From the NCBI GenBank assembly GCA_964471865.1, contig CAYYHU010000003.1, forward strand, positions 1-64,000: a DNA stretch of 64,000 bases, given 5' to 3'. Origin of the DNA: CAYMUC01 sp964471865 (GTDB taxonomy: Bacteria > Actinomycetota > Acidimicrobiia > Acidimicrobiales > Ilumatobacteraceae). The notes below the pieces were generated by a model that saw only the letters and a program-made list of their open reading frames with translations, was not told where the DNA came from and made no database searches. A program made the translations under genes and the position numbers. Positions 53,473 through 62,176 of this stretch are shown one piece after another (within the stretch, counting starts at the first letter, position 1; every line of letters starts with the position of its first letter).

Positions 53473-54035
53473 GTGACCACTTCTGGTGGTATCTGTCCCG
53501 TTCCACAGGAATCGTGGCGATGGTGCTGTTGGTGCTGTCGGTCGCATGGGGGGTGTTGTTGTCGACACGAGCCCTACGAGAGGTCGATCGTCCGGCGTGG
53601 CTCTTGTCGGTGCACACCTGGCTGTCAGGGACCGCCATCGTCATGACTGCAGCCCATCTCGCTGGTTTGATGCTCGACGGCTGGGTGGATTTCGCCGTCA
53701 CCGACCTCATGATTCCGGGTCAGGCGACATGGGTCGGGGCGGATCGAAGCGCCGAGATCGGAGTGGCCGTGGGCGTCGTGTCGGTCTACGTCTTGGTGTT
53801 GATCCAAGCGACATCACTGCTGCGGCGGCGCCTGAACCGGCGAACCTGGGTGCTGATCCATCGGCTCAGTTTTCCGGTGGTCTTCGCCGTGTTGCTCCAT
53901 GCAGGATGGAGCGGCACCGACACCTCGAACCGCGCCTATCAGGTCATGGCGATCATGCTCGCCATGGCCGTGGCGATCGCTACGGTCCTGCGCATCATCA
54001 CTCCCGCCCGCCGGCGCACCGCCTCCACGTCGTGA
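53469..54035 (+). CDS. Ferric-reductase-like heme membrane protein
   Basis: This 188-aa protein has about five membrane helices and resembles the ferric reductase transmembrane domain. His residues in SVHTWLSGTAIVMTAAHLAG and IHRLSFPVVFAVLLHAGWSG are spaced to ligate two hemes across the membrane. It could move electrons outward to a flavoprotein modified by ApbE. The ATG overlaps the apbE stop by four bases. Confidence 0.8.
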   Translation: MSDHFWWYLSRSTGIVAMVLLVLSVAWGVLLSTRALREVDRPAWLLSVHTWLSGTAIVMTAAHLAGLMLDGWVDFAVTDLMIPGQATWVGADRSAEIGVAVGVVSVYVLVLIQATSLLRRRLNRRTWVLIHRLSFPVVFAVLLHAGWSGTDTSNRAYQVMAIMLAMAVAIATVLRIITPARRRTASTS

Positions 54036-54046
54036 CGAAGACCGGC

Positions 54047-55138
54047 TCAGTCCGCGGCGCTGCGGGCGAGACCCCCGGCCAGCACCCGATCGTCATCGAG
54101 GTCGTAGAGCACGATGCTTTGGCCCGGAGCCACTCGGCGTTGGGGTCGATCCCATATCACGACCGCTCGAGCATCGGCTTCGACCACGACCTCGGCGGCG
54201 CACACCGGAGCATGCGCACTCGTTTGGACCAGGACCCGATGACGGGTTCCGGGGTCATAGGGCGCTGAGCCGTCCGGCGTGTCGAGCCAGATCATCGACT
54301 CCACCCCTTGGGTCGACACCTCGAGATGGGCGGTCGAAGCGACGGTGACACGCCGTCGCGGGAGGTCCACCGAGACGACATGGCGAGGATCGTCACCTCC
54401 GGGCAGCCCCAATCCTCGGCGCTGTCCCAACGTCACGAGTTCCACTGCCGCAACGGAACCCACCACGGTGCCATCGAGATCGACGACCTCACCAGGATGA
54501 AGGTCGATGCGTTGGCGCAGAAACTCGGCGCGACCCTGGGACCGCTGGATGAAGCACACGTCCTGACTGTCGGGCTTGGTCGCGGTGCGCAGGTCCAGGC
54601 GCCGAGCATGATCGCGGACCTCGGCCTTGGTCATATGACCGATCGGGAACTGCACCTGCGCGAGGCGCTGCTGGTCCATCACATGCACCACATAGGACTG
54701 ATCCTTGGCACGGTCAACGCCCCGACGAAGCTCTCGCCGGCGCGAGGGACCGTCGACGATGCGGGCGTGATGCCCTGTGGCGACTGCATCGAAACCCAAC
54801 AGATGAGCTCGCTCGAGCAAGCGATCGAACTTGAGGTGGCGATTGCACTCGATACAAGGGTTCGGCGTACGACCGTGAGCATGATCCTCGACATAGGGCT
54901 CGACGACGTGACGGTCGAAGTCCTCGGTGAAGTTGAACACGAGGTGATCGATACCGAGACGATCCGCGGCCCTTCGGGCATCGTCGACGTCTGAGACCGA
55001 ACAGCAGCCGGTATCGCTGTCGCCACCCCACAACTTCATGGTGACACCCACCACCTCGACTCCGGACTCGACGAGCAACGCCGCCGCCACCGACGAGTCC
55101 ACCCCGCCCGACATCGCCACCAGAACGGGGCCGCTCAT
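54047..55138 (-). CDS. mnmA: tRNA-specific 2-thiouridylase MnmA
   Basis: This 363-aa enzyme adds sulfur to U34 of Lys, Glu and Gln tRNAs. The ATP loop AMSGGVDSSVAAALL is at the N-terminus, the first catalytic Cys is in TPNPCIECNRHLKF near residue 95 and the second in DSQDVCFIQ near 193. Its ATG overlaps the iscS stop, joining it to the sulfur donor. Confidence 0.96.
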   Translation of the reverse strand: MSGPVLVAMSGGVDSSVAAALLVESGVEVVGVTMKLWGGDSDTGCCSVSDVDDARRAADRLGIDHLVFNFTEDFDRHVVEPYVEDHAHGRTPNPCIECNRHLKFDRLLERAHLLGFDAVATGHHARIVDGPSRRRELRRGVDRAKDQSYVVHVMDQQRLAQVQFPIGHMTKAEVRDHARRLDLRTATKPDSQDVCFIQRSQGRAEFLRQRIDLHPGEVVDLDGTVVGSVAAVELVTLGQRRGLGLPGGDDPRHVVSVDLPRRRVTVASTAHLEVSTQGVESMIWLDTPDGSAPYDPGTRHRVLVQTSAHAPVCAAEVVVEADARAVVIWDRPQRRVAPGQSIVLYDLDDDRVLAGGLARSAAD

Positions 55139-56313
55139 GATGCCGGTGCTCCGGTGTCACGCGCCGCTGTGCGGCGGTTCCTCAATGTGGTCACCGTGTC
55201 GATGAGAATCTCGACGCCGCGATCGATGTCGGAGACGTCAGTGGTGTGTCCGAGCGACAGCCTCAGCGCTCCCGCGGCCCACCGCCAATCGAGACCCATC
55301 GCCGCAAGCACATGCGATCCCGCCAACGCCCCCGAGGCGCATGCCGAGGCCGCCGAAGCACAGAGTTCGTACCGGTCGAGCATGAACAGCAGCGCCTCGC
55401 TCTCGACCCCGGCGAAGCACACATGTGCGATTCCGGGAACCACGTCGGCATCCTCAGGAACGGTGACGAGAACCTCGTCGAGTCCTGAGCTCAACCCGTC
55501 GAGCAGGCGACGACGCAACGCCGAGACACGTTCGTGATCATCACCACGATCACGGTCTGTGGCTGCCAGAGCAGCCGCGGTCGCAACGATCCCGGCGACG
55601 TTGAGCGTGCCGCTGCGGCGATCACGTTCTTGTCCGCCGCCCAGGATCAACGCCTCCAGATCCACCCCGGAACGCAGCACCATGATTCCCGCGCCTTTGG
55701 GACCACCGAACTTGTGAGCCGATAGCGACATGGCGTCGACGTGGGGCCAGATTTCACGCAGGTCCTGCCAACACGCCGCCTGCACCGCATCGGTGTGGAT
55801 CACCGCTCCGGGAGCGCGGCGCCGCACGATGCCGGCGGCATGCGCAAGCGGGGACACCGTGCCGATTTCGTTGTTCACCGCCATGACCGACACGACCGCG
55901 ACCGGCGGAGTCTCAGGATCACGAAGGGTGGAACGCAGCGCGTCGAGATCGATACACGCCCGATCATCCACCCCGATCACGATTCCGTCGAGATGTTCCA
56001 CAGGGTGCAGGACGGCATGATGCTCGGCCGCCGAACACACCGCTGTTCCCCCACGGTGGCGAACGGCTCCGAGGATGACGGCATTGTCGGCCTCGGTTCC
56101 CCCCGAGGTGAACACGATCTCCCCGGGGGCACAGCCGATCACCTCGGCGATCTGGTCCCGAGCATCATCCACGACGCGTCGCGCCCGACGAGCGAATCCG
56201 TGCGAGCCCGACGGGTTCGCGAACTGGTCGGTGAGAAACGGCATCATCGCCTCGACGGCCTCGGGGCGCATCGGGGTGGTGGCGGCGTGATCCAAGTACA
56301 CCGGGGTCGTCAC
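55135..56313 (-). CDS. iscS: Cysteine desulfurase (IscS/NifS family)
   Basis: This 392-aa PLP enzyme takes sulfur from cysteine. YLDHAATTPMRPEAVEAMM is near the N-terminus, the PLP lysine is in SLSAHKFGGPKGAG near 198 and the persulfide Cys lies in SACASGALAGSHVLAAMG near 320. It is coupled to mnmA and likely feeds tRNA thiolation. The GTG at 56313 is seven bases after TACCGT. Confidence 0.95.
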   Translation of the reverse strand: MTTPVYLDHAATTPMRPEAVEAMMPFLTDQFANPSGSHGFARRARRVVDDARDQIAEVIGCAPGEIVFTSGGTEADNAVILGAVRHRGGTAVCSAAEHHAVLHPVEHLDGIVIGVDDRACIDLDALRSTLRDPETPPVAVVSVMAVNNEIGTVSPLAHAAGIVRRRAPGAVIHTDAVQAACWQDLREIWPHVDAMSLSAHKFGGPKGAGIMVLRSGVDLEALILGGGQERDRRSGTLNVAGIVATAAALAATDRDRGDDHERVSALRRRLLDGLSSGLDEVLVTVPEDADVVPGIAHVCFAGVESEALLFMLDRYELCASAASACASGALAGSHVLAAMGLDWRWAAGALRLSLGHTTDVSDIDRGVEILIDTVTTLRNRRTAARDTGAPAS

Positions 56314-56320
56314 CCTGGTA

Positions 56321-56326
56321 ACGGTA
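56321..56326 (-). promoter_or_regulatory. -10 box, leaderless iscS-mnmA promoter
   Basis: TACCGT on the minus strand lies seven bases before the GTG at 56313. Confidence 0.55.
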
Positions 56327-56408
56327 CCGGTCTCGGCCTGGTGGCGTGAGGCCTGCACAGACGAACACCAGATGGTCGCGACCCCGTCGATGTGGTGGAC
56401 TGCCCAGG

Positions 56409-57167
56409 ATGCGCGGATACGGCGACGACACCTATGGCGAAGCATTCGCCGACGTCTACGACGAGTGGTACGGCGGTATCAGCGATATCGCTGCGACGGT
56501 GAAGTTCATCACGAGCTACGCCCAGGCCCCCGGGCCGGCTCGAGGTCGAGTGCTCGAGTTGGGGATCGGCACCGGACGTCTCGCCATACCGCTGAGCGAC
56601 CAGGGCCTCGAGGTCCAGGGTGTGGACTCGAGTACCGCGATGCTCGAGCGCCTTGCCGCCAAGGCGGGGTCCGAACGGATCCATGCCGTTCATGGGGACA
56701 TGATCGAGGATGCTCCACCGGGACCGTTCGCGGTGATCCTCGCGGCCTACAACACCTGGTTCAACCTCCTCGAGGAACGCCGCCAACGCGAGGCGATGGT
56801 GGCCATGGCCGCCCGCTTGGCTCCCGGCGCCCGACTGGTGATCGAGGCCTTCGTACCCGAACATCCCGCCCCGTCGGGTTCGCGGGTGACGGTACGCACG
56901 ATGACCGCTGACGCCGTCGTTCTCAGCGTCAGCCGCGACGATCCCGAGACTCAACGCAGCGAGGGCCAGTTCGTCGAACTCGTTCATGGAGAACCGGTTC
57001 GTCTGCGCCCGTGGAGTATCCGCTGGAGCCATCCCCATGAACTCGATGCCATGGCCCAGGCCGCAGGCTTGGCTCTCGAGGATCGTTTCGGTGATGTCGA
57101 CCGTGGAGTCTTCGATGACTCCTGTGAACGCCATGTGAGCGTCTATCGACTCGACTCTCGTGGGTGA
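56409..57167 (+). CDS. SAM-dependent methyltransferase, class I
   Basis: This 252-aa protein has the SAM-binding motif VLELGIGTGRLAIPLSDQGL near residue 47, GVDSSTAMLERLA for the ribose acid and AVILAAYNTWFNL for motif IV. The opening AFADVYDEWYGG is typical of small-molecule methyltransferases. The substrate is unknown. ATG at 56409 was chosen over an upstream ATG at 56346 because the preceding residues look non-coding. Confidence 0.85.
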   Translation: MRGYGDDTYGEAFADVYDEWYGGISDIAATVKFITSYAQAPGPARGRVLELGIGTGRLAIPLSDQGLEVQGVDSSTAMLERLAAKAGSERIHAVHGDMIEDAPPGPFAVILAAYNTWFNLLEERRQREAMVAMAARLAPGARLVIEAFVPEHPAPSGSRVTVRTMTADAVVLSVSRDDPETQRSEGQFVELVHGEPVRLRPWSIRWSHPHELDAMAQAAGLALEDRFGDVDRGVFDDSCERHVSVYRLDSRG

Positions 57168-57267
57168 ACGCGAGTTTCGGCCCCGCCGAGCAGCCTCGTG
57201 ACCTGGGGGGAAGCGAGTCGTCGACGCCCGAGCGCGAGGTGTGTACCCCATAGGCCCTTCGGCCACG

Positions 57268-57273
57268 TATCCT
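57268..57273 (+). promoter_or_regulatory. -10 box before galT
   Basis: TATCCT lies ten bases before the GTG of galT, giving a very short leader. Confidence 0.45.
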
Positions 57274-57283
57274 GGGGGTCATC

Positions 57284-58267
57284 GTGAGCCAGTTGCGCCT
57301 CAATCCCCTCACCGGCCGATGGGTCACCGTGGTCCCGGAACGGGCCGAACGGCCCAACGATTTCGCGCCTCGGTCCCTCCAGGTCGAAACCGGTCCCGCT
57401 CGTCCCTGTCCGTTCTGCCCCGGCAACGAAGAGACCGCTCCAGCGACCTTCGAGTTGTCCGATACCGGCGGTGAATGGCGTCAGCGGATCGTGCCGAACC
57501 TCTACCCCGCCTTCGAAGGTGACGAACATCTGGCCGTGCGCAACCTCGGCCCGGTGCATGTCATGGCCGAAGCCAGCGGCACCCACGATGTCTTCGTGTT
57601 GACCCGTGACCACTGGGGTGGACTGCACCGGTTCTCCGATGCCGAAGCCGCCGACACGATGCGCTCGCTGAAGAACCGGTTCGCACAACATGCGCAGCGT
57701 TCGAACATCCGCTACACCCAGGCGATCGTGAACCATGGTCGCGAGGCCGGCGCATCGCTGGTCCATCCGCACGGCCAATTGCTCGGGCTGCCCTTCGTTC
57801 CCGGTGAGATCCTGGACGAAGAGCGAGCCTTTGCCCGCTTCGAGGGAGGCTGCATCCTGTGCGCGACGGTCGAGGCTGAATCGGTCAGCGGTGAGCGAAT
57901 CGTCAACTCGAACGATCATTGCGTATCGGTCGCGCCGTTCTGGAGTGGGTCACCTTTCGAGTTGTTGATCGTGCCCCGAGCCCATTGCGTGCATCTCACC
58001 GAGGCCGATGACGACTCGGTGGCCGGTGTTGGTCTGGCGATCCGCGACAGCCTGGCGCAACTCAATGCCCTGTTCGGCGATGTCGCCTACAACCTCGTGA
58101 TCCACACCGCTCCTCACCACCACAGCGCGCACTACCACTGGCATGTGCACGTATGGCCCAAACTCGTCACGACCGCGGGTTTCGAACGAGGAACCGGTGT
58201 GATGATCAACATCGTTCCGCCCGAGACCGCAGCCGATGAGTTGCGTCGGGTCGCAGTTCGGGCCTGA
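57284..58267 (+). CDS. galT: Galactose-1-phosphate uridylyltransferase
   Basis: This 327-aa HIT-like enzyme exchanges galactose 1-phosphate and UDP-glucose in the Leloir pathway. Zinc-type Cys are in CPFCPGNEE near residue 44. The active site HPHGQLLGLPFVP lies near 161, and the second zinc/His region YHWHVHVWPK is near 286. No other gal gene is adjacent, so it may serve general sugar-nucleotide recycling. Confidence 0.93.
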   Translation: MSQLRLNPLTGRWVTVVPERAERPNDFAPRSLQVETGPARPCPFCPGNEETAPATFELSDTGGEWRQRIVPNLYPAFEGDEHLAVRNLGPVHVMAEASGTHDVFVLTRDHWGGLHRFSDAEAADTMRSLKNRFAQHAQRSNIRYTQAIVNHGREAGASLVHPHGQLLGLPFVPGEILDEERAFARFEGGCILCATVEAESVSGERIVNSNDHCVSVAPFWSGSPFELLIVPRAHCVHLTEADDDSVAGVGLAIRDSLAQLNALFGDVAYNLVIHTAPHHHSAHYHWHVHVWPKLVTTAGFERGTGVMINIVPPETAADELRRVAVRA

Positions 58268-58281
58268 GGCTTCATCGCCGA

Positions 58282-58287
58282 TACCGT
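58282..58287 (+). promoter_or_regulatory. -10 box, leaderless selO promoter
   Basis: TACCGT lies seven bases before the GTG at 58295. Confidence 0.55.
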
Positions 58288-58294
58288 CATCGCG

Positions 58295-59914
58295 GTGGAC
58301 GCCCCTGCGACGGTCATCACTCATCTCGACGACCTCGAGTTCGTCGAACGGTTCACCGCTCGGATTCCGGGGGATAACGATTCCAGCGCCATCCCCCGTC
58401 AGATTCATGGTGCCGGGTGGTCACCTGTCACCCCGAGTCCGGTCTCAGCCCCTCGAACCCTGGCGGTGTCACCCGAGGTGGCCGAGTTGTTGGGCTTCGC
58501 TCCTGAACTGATCTCGAGTCGCGACCTCGCCGAGGTGTTCAGCGGCAACCGGATCCCCCGGAGGGCGCGCCCCTTTGCGATGAATTACGGAGGCCACCAG
58601 TTCGGAAACTGGGCGGGACAACTCGGCGATGGTCGGGCGATCGCGCTCGGAGAGGTCCGTGACGTTCGGGGAGGGTTCCAGACGCTTCAGTTGAAAGGGG
58701 CTGGGCTCACCCCGTATTCGCGCGGCGCTGACGGCCGCGCCGTCCTTCGGTCCTCGCTGCGCGAATTCCTGTGTTCTGAAGCCATGCACCATCTCGGTGT
58801 GCCCACCACCCGTGCTCTGTCACTGGTCGCTACTGGCGACGGGGTCGTACGCGACATGCTCTATGACGGAAACCCCAAGACCGAACCCGGAGCGGTGGTC
58901 TGTCGAGTCGCCCCGTCCTTCGTGCGTTTCGGGAACTTCCAACTTCCCGCCTCGCGAGGCGATACCGGTCTGCTCGACACCCTGTGCGACGCGGTGATCG
59001 AACTGGACTTTCCCGAGTTGGCCGCCGATGGCTCCCTCGACCGGATCGAACGTATCGAAGCCATGTTCGACGAGGTCTGCCGACGCACCGCCGATCTGAT
59101 GGTGGATTGGATGCGCGTGGGTTTCGTCCACGGAGTGATGAACACCGACAACTTGTCCATCCTGGGTCTCACCATCGATTACGGCCCCTATGGCTGGCTC
59201 GAGGACTTCGATCCGACCTGGACGCCCAACACCACCGATGCCGGCGGGCGGCGTTATCGCTACGGCGCTCAAGCTCATGTGGCGCAGTGGAACCTCTTGC
59301 AACTGGCCAATGCACTCGTGGTGGCGACGGGTCGTACTGAGTCCCTGCAGTCCTCCCTCGAGAACTTCGCAGCCCGGTACGGAACCGGATTCGACGAGAT
59401 GATGGCGCGCCGCCTCGGCTGGGGCATGCCGCGTACGGACGACGACTCGCTGGTGTCGTCGATGTTCACACTTCTTCAGCGCAGCGAGATCGACATGGTG
59501 CTGTTCTTTCGGAACCTCGCAGATGTCCCCATCGATCCCGAGACGTCGAGCGACACGCTCCTCGACCCGCTCAGCGACGCCTGGTATCGACCCGCCGACA
59601 TCGCCGGTGAGTTCCGCGATCTCATGGTGGCGTGGCTTCGATCCCACGGGGAGCGCAGCCGCCGTGCCGATCTCGATCCCGAAAGCCGCCGGAATCAGAT
59701 GGACGCGATGAACCCTCGCTACGTCCTTCGCAACTGGCTGGCCCAAGAGGCCATCGATGCCGCCGAGGCCGGCGACACCGGTCCCCTCCACCGGCTCTGG
59801 GACGTCTTGCGGTCCCCCTATGACGATCAACCGGGCGCCGAACACTATGGACAGCGTCGACCCGAGTGGGCTCGCCATCGCGTGGGCTGCTCGATGTTGT
59901 CGTGCAGTTCCTGA
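58295..59914 (+). CDS. selO: Protein adenylyltransferase SelO (YdiU)
   Basis: This 539-aa pseudokinase-fold enzyme transfers AMP to hydroxyl side chains and is linked to redox stress. Signature segments are YGGHQFGNWAGQLGDGRA near residue 98, QLKGAGLTPYSRGADGRAVL near 131 and HGVMNTDNLSILGLTIDYGP near 280. The C-terminus ends LSCSS, the position of the redox Cys or selenocysteine in homologues. Length is normal. Confidence 0.95.
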   Translation: MDAPATVITHLDDLEFVERFTARIPGDNDSSAIPRQIHGAGWSPVTPSPVSAPRTLAVSPEVAELLGFAPELISSRDLAEVFSGNRIPRRARPFAMNYGGHQFGNWAGQLGDGRAIALGEVRDVRGGFQTLQLKGAGLTPYSRGADGRAVLRSSLREFLCSEAMHHLGVPTTRALSLVATGDGVVRDMLYDGNPKTEPGAVVCRVAPSFVRFGNFQLPASRGDTGLLDTLCDAVIELDFPELAADGSLDRIERIEAMFDEVCRRTADLMVDWMRVGFVHGVMNTDNLSILGLTIDYGPYGWLEDFDPTWTPNTTDAGGRRYRYGAQAHVAQWNLLQLANALVVATGRTESLQSSLENFAARYGTGFDEMMARRLGWGMPRTDDDSLVSSMFTLLQRSEIDMVLFFRNLADVPIDPETSSDTLLDPLSDAWYRPADIAGEFRDLMVAWLRSHGERSRRADLDPESRRNQMDAMNPRYVLRNWLAQEAIDAAEAGDTGPLHRLWDVLRSPYDDQPGAEHYGQRRPEWARHRVGCSMLSCSS

Positions 59915-59953
59915 CATCTACGGCGAGTTCGGCGACGCCACCCGAGGATGATC

Positions 59954-61354
59954 TCAGGCTCGTCGTAAGGTCACCACGACATCGAGTCCGCCGTCGGGTC
60001 CCGGGGCCAACGCAACGCTTCCACCGGCGGCTTCCACGAGTTGGCGAACGATCGCCAAGCCCAGACCCGTTCCGCCCGGCGCCGCGTCAGGGGCACGCCA
60101 GAAGCGATCAAAGGCCCGTTCCCGCTGCTCAGCAGTCATCCCCGGCCCTTGGTCGACCACATGCAACTCGACATGGTCCCCTACCACCATCGTGGCGAGC
60201 CGAATCGAGGTTGCGACCGGTGCCACCTCGAGCGCATTGTCCACGGCATTGTCGATGATCTGTTCCAGACCGCCGGGCACGGCGAGCACCAATCCCACCG
60301 CCCCGGTTCGGATATCGATCGTCACGGAGCGTTCCGTGGCGAGATCGGACCAGTACGCGGCGCGATCGGCGACGACGGCATCGAGATCGACTTCCACCGG
60401 AGCCACTGCGGCGTCCTCAGCGCGGCTCAACATCAACAAGCCCTCGATCATTCGAGCGAGACGTTCCGTTTCCGCCACCGCCGCCTCGAGATCGTCGATG
60501 CGATCATCCAACGTGTTCGCATCGGGTGGCGACGAGGCCAGGCTGCGTTCGAGAAGATGCTCGAGGCGTAAGCGCAACGCCGTCAACGGTGTCCGCAACT
60601 GGTGGGAGGCGACCCCAGCAAAGCTGCGTTGACGGGCCACCAACTGATCCAGCTGGGCGGCCATGGTGTTGAACGACCGCGACAGGGACCGAATCTCGGC
60701 GGGACCCTCTCGTTCATCGGCTCGTTGCGTCAGGTCGCCGCCGGCCAATCGTCGGGTCACTCCATCGAGACGCGCCAGCGGTCGAGTGACGGTTCCCGAC
60801 AACAACACCGCGGCAAAAGCGGCGATTCCGACCGAGATGACTGCCACGAGACCCAACCCCCACAGCCGGGAACTCACCTCGTCGTCCACGAACGAGGCCG
60901 GCGCCGTGATGCGTACTGCCCCCACGGTGTCAGCACCTGACAAGACCGGAACCGCCACGAAGAACAGTTCACCTCCCAGCGTCACCGAGGTGCGTTCACC
61001 GGTCACGGGTTGCCCCGAGAGCGCTGTCAGGATCTCGGGGCGATTCGTGAAGTCCTCACCGGGATCGAAATCCGGTCCGAGCACCGCGGTACCGGCCTGG
61101 GACACCACGACCACGCTGACACCCTCTTCGACCTGGTAGCGCTCCACGAGCCCTCCGAGGACTGCGTTCTCGGCCACCGTGTCGTTTTCGAGATCCTCTT
61201 CGACCCGTCCGGCGAGCACGAAGGCATCTCGCTCGAGACGGGTGGTGAGCCGATCTCGTTCCACACTGCGCAGATGGCGCACCAGGGGAAGGTCCTGGAC
61301 TGCGAGGACCAACAGCACCACGCCGACGAGAACGGCGACGAGGCGCAGTCTCAC
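59954..61354 (-). CDS. Membrane sensor histidine kinase
   Basis: This 466-aa kinase has a helix at residues 4-24, an external sensing domain to about 155, a second helix (LGLVAVISVGIAAFAAVLLS), a HAMP segment, the phospho-accepting His in VASHQLRTPLTALRLRLEHL near 252 and ATPase motifs DNAVDNALE and GGTGLGLAIVRQLVEAAGG. The signal sensed is unknown. The GTG overlaps the stop of the response regulator gene. Confidence 0.93.
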   Translation of the reverse strand: MRLRLVAVLVGVVLLVLAVQDLPLVRHLRSVERDRLTTRLERDAFVLAGRVEEDLENDTVAENAVLGGLVERYQVEEGVSVVVVSQAGTAVLGPDFDPGEDFTNRPEILTALSGQPVTGERTSVTLGGELFFVAVPVLSGADTVGAVRITAPASFVDDEVSSRLWGLGLVAVISVGIAAFAAVLLSGTVTRPLARLDGVTRRLAGGDLTQRADEREGPAEIRSLSRSFNTMAAQLDQLVARQRSFAGVASHQLRTPLTALRLRLEHLLERSLASSPPDANTLDDRIDDLEAAVAETERLARMIEGLLMLSRAEDAAVAPVEVDLDAVVADRAAYWSDLATERSVTIDIRTGAVGLVLAVPGGLEQIIDNAVDNALEVAPVATSIRLATMVVGDHVELHVVDQGPGMTAEQRERAFDRFWRAPDAAPGGTGLGLAIVRQLVEAAGGSVALAPGPDGGLDVVVTLRRA

Positions 61355-62067
61355 CCAGAGCGTCCTGTCGGGATTTCGAGTCGAAAGCCGACGCCGCGAA
61401 CCGACTCGATCCAGGTCGGATCACCGAGTTTTCGACGCAGCGCTGCGACATGGGCATCCACGGTTTTGGTCGGGCCGAACCAGTTGGCATCCCAGACGTG
61501 TTCGAGGATCTCAGTCCGGGTGCGTACGGCTCCGGGGTCCTCGGCGAGATACGCCAAGAGATCGAATTCCTTGGGGGTGAGGGCCAGGGTCTGCTCGTCG
61601 AGGAACACCCGATGGGCTCGACGGTCGATCCGCAATGGACCCACCACGCTGATCGCGTCCCCGTTGTCGTGTGCGTCGCCCCCGCCCTCGCCCGACCGTG
61701 GTTCCCCGGCTCCGCTTCGACGCAGCACCGCGCGGATCCGCGCCACGAGCTCTCGCACCCCGAGGGGTTTGACCATGTAGTCGTCGGCTCCCAACTCGAG
61801 CCCCAACACGCGATCGAACTCGTCGCTGCGCGCCGTCACCACGATGATCGGAACGCCGGACACCGCGCGAAGCGACCGACAGACGTCATAGCCGTCGGTA
61901 TCGGGAAGCCCCAGATCCAACAACACGACATCGGGACTGAGGACTGCATTCAGCTCGAGAGCACCAGCACCCGTGGCAGTTCGGGTGACATCGAACCCTG
62001 CTGAGGTCAACGGACCGATCAACGACGCAGCAATCGAGTCGTCGTCCTCGACGAGCAACAGTCTCAC
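61351..62067 (-). CDS. OmpR-family response regulator
   Basis: This 238-aa regulator has a receiver domain (VEDDDSIAASL, Asp in VVLLDLGLPDTDGYDV near residue 50, Lys in DDYMVKPLG near 99) and a winged-helix DNA-binding domain (LTPKEFDLLAYLAEDPGAVR, then VDAHVAALRRKLGD). It is translated with the kinase that follows it. An acidic Gly/Asp linker of about 20 residues joins the domains. Target genes are not known. Confidence 0.94.
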   Translation of the reverse strand: MRLLLVEDDDSIAASLIGPLTSAGFDVTRTATGAGALELNAVLSPDVVLLDLGLPDTDGYDVCRSLRAVSGVPIIVVTARSDEFDRVLGLELGADDYMVKPLGVRELVARIRAVLRRSGAGEPRSGEGGGDAHDNGDAISVVGPLRIDRRAHRVFLDEQTLALTPKEFDLLAYLAEDPGAVRTRTEILEHVWDANWFGPTKTVDAHVAALRRKLGDPTWIESVRGVGFRLEIPTGRSG

Positions 62068-62176
62068 GGCCTCAGTCTCGCATCACCGTGGTCACCGCTG
62101 GCACCTCGCGATGATCCCGTGGCACGCCCGTCGCGAGGCCCTGTCAGCACGATGGCCCGCCTGGTGGAGTCGACGC

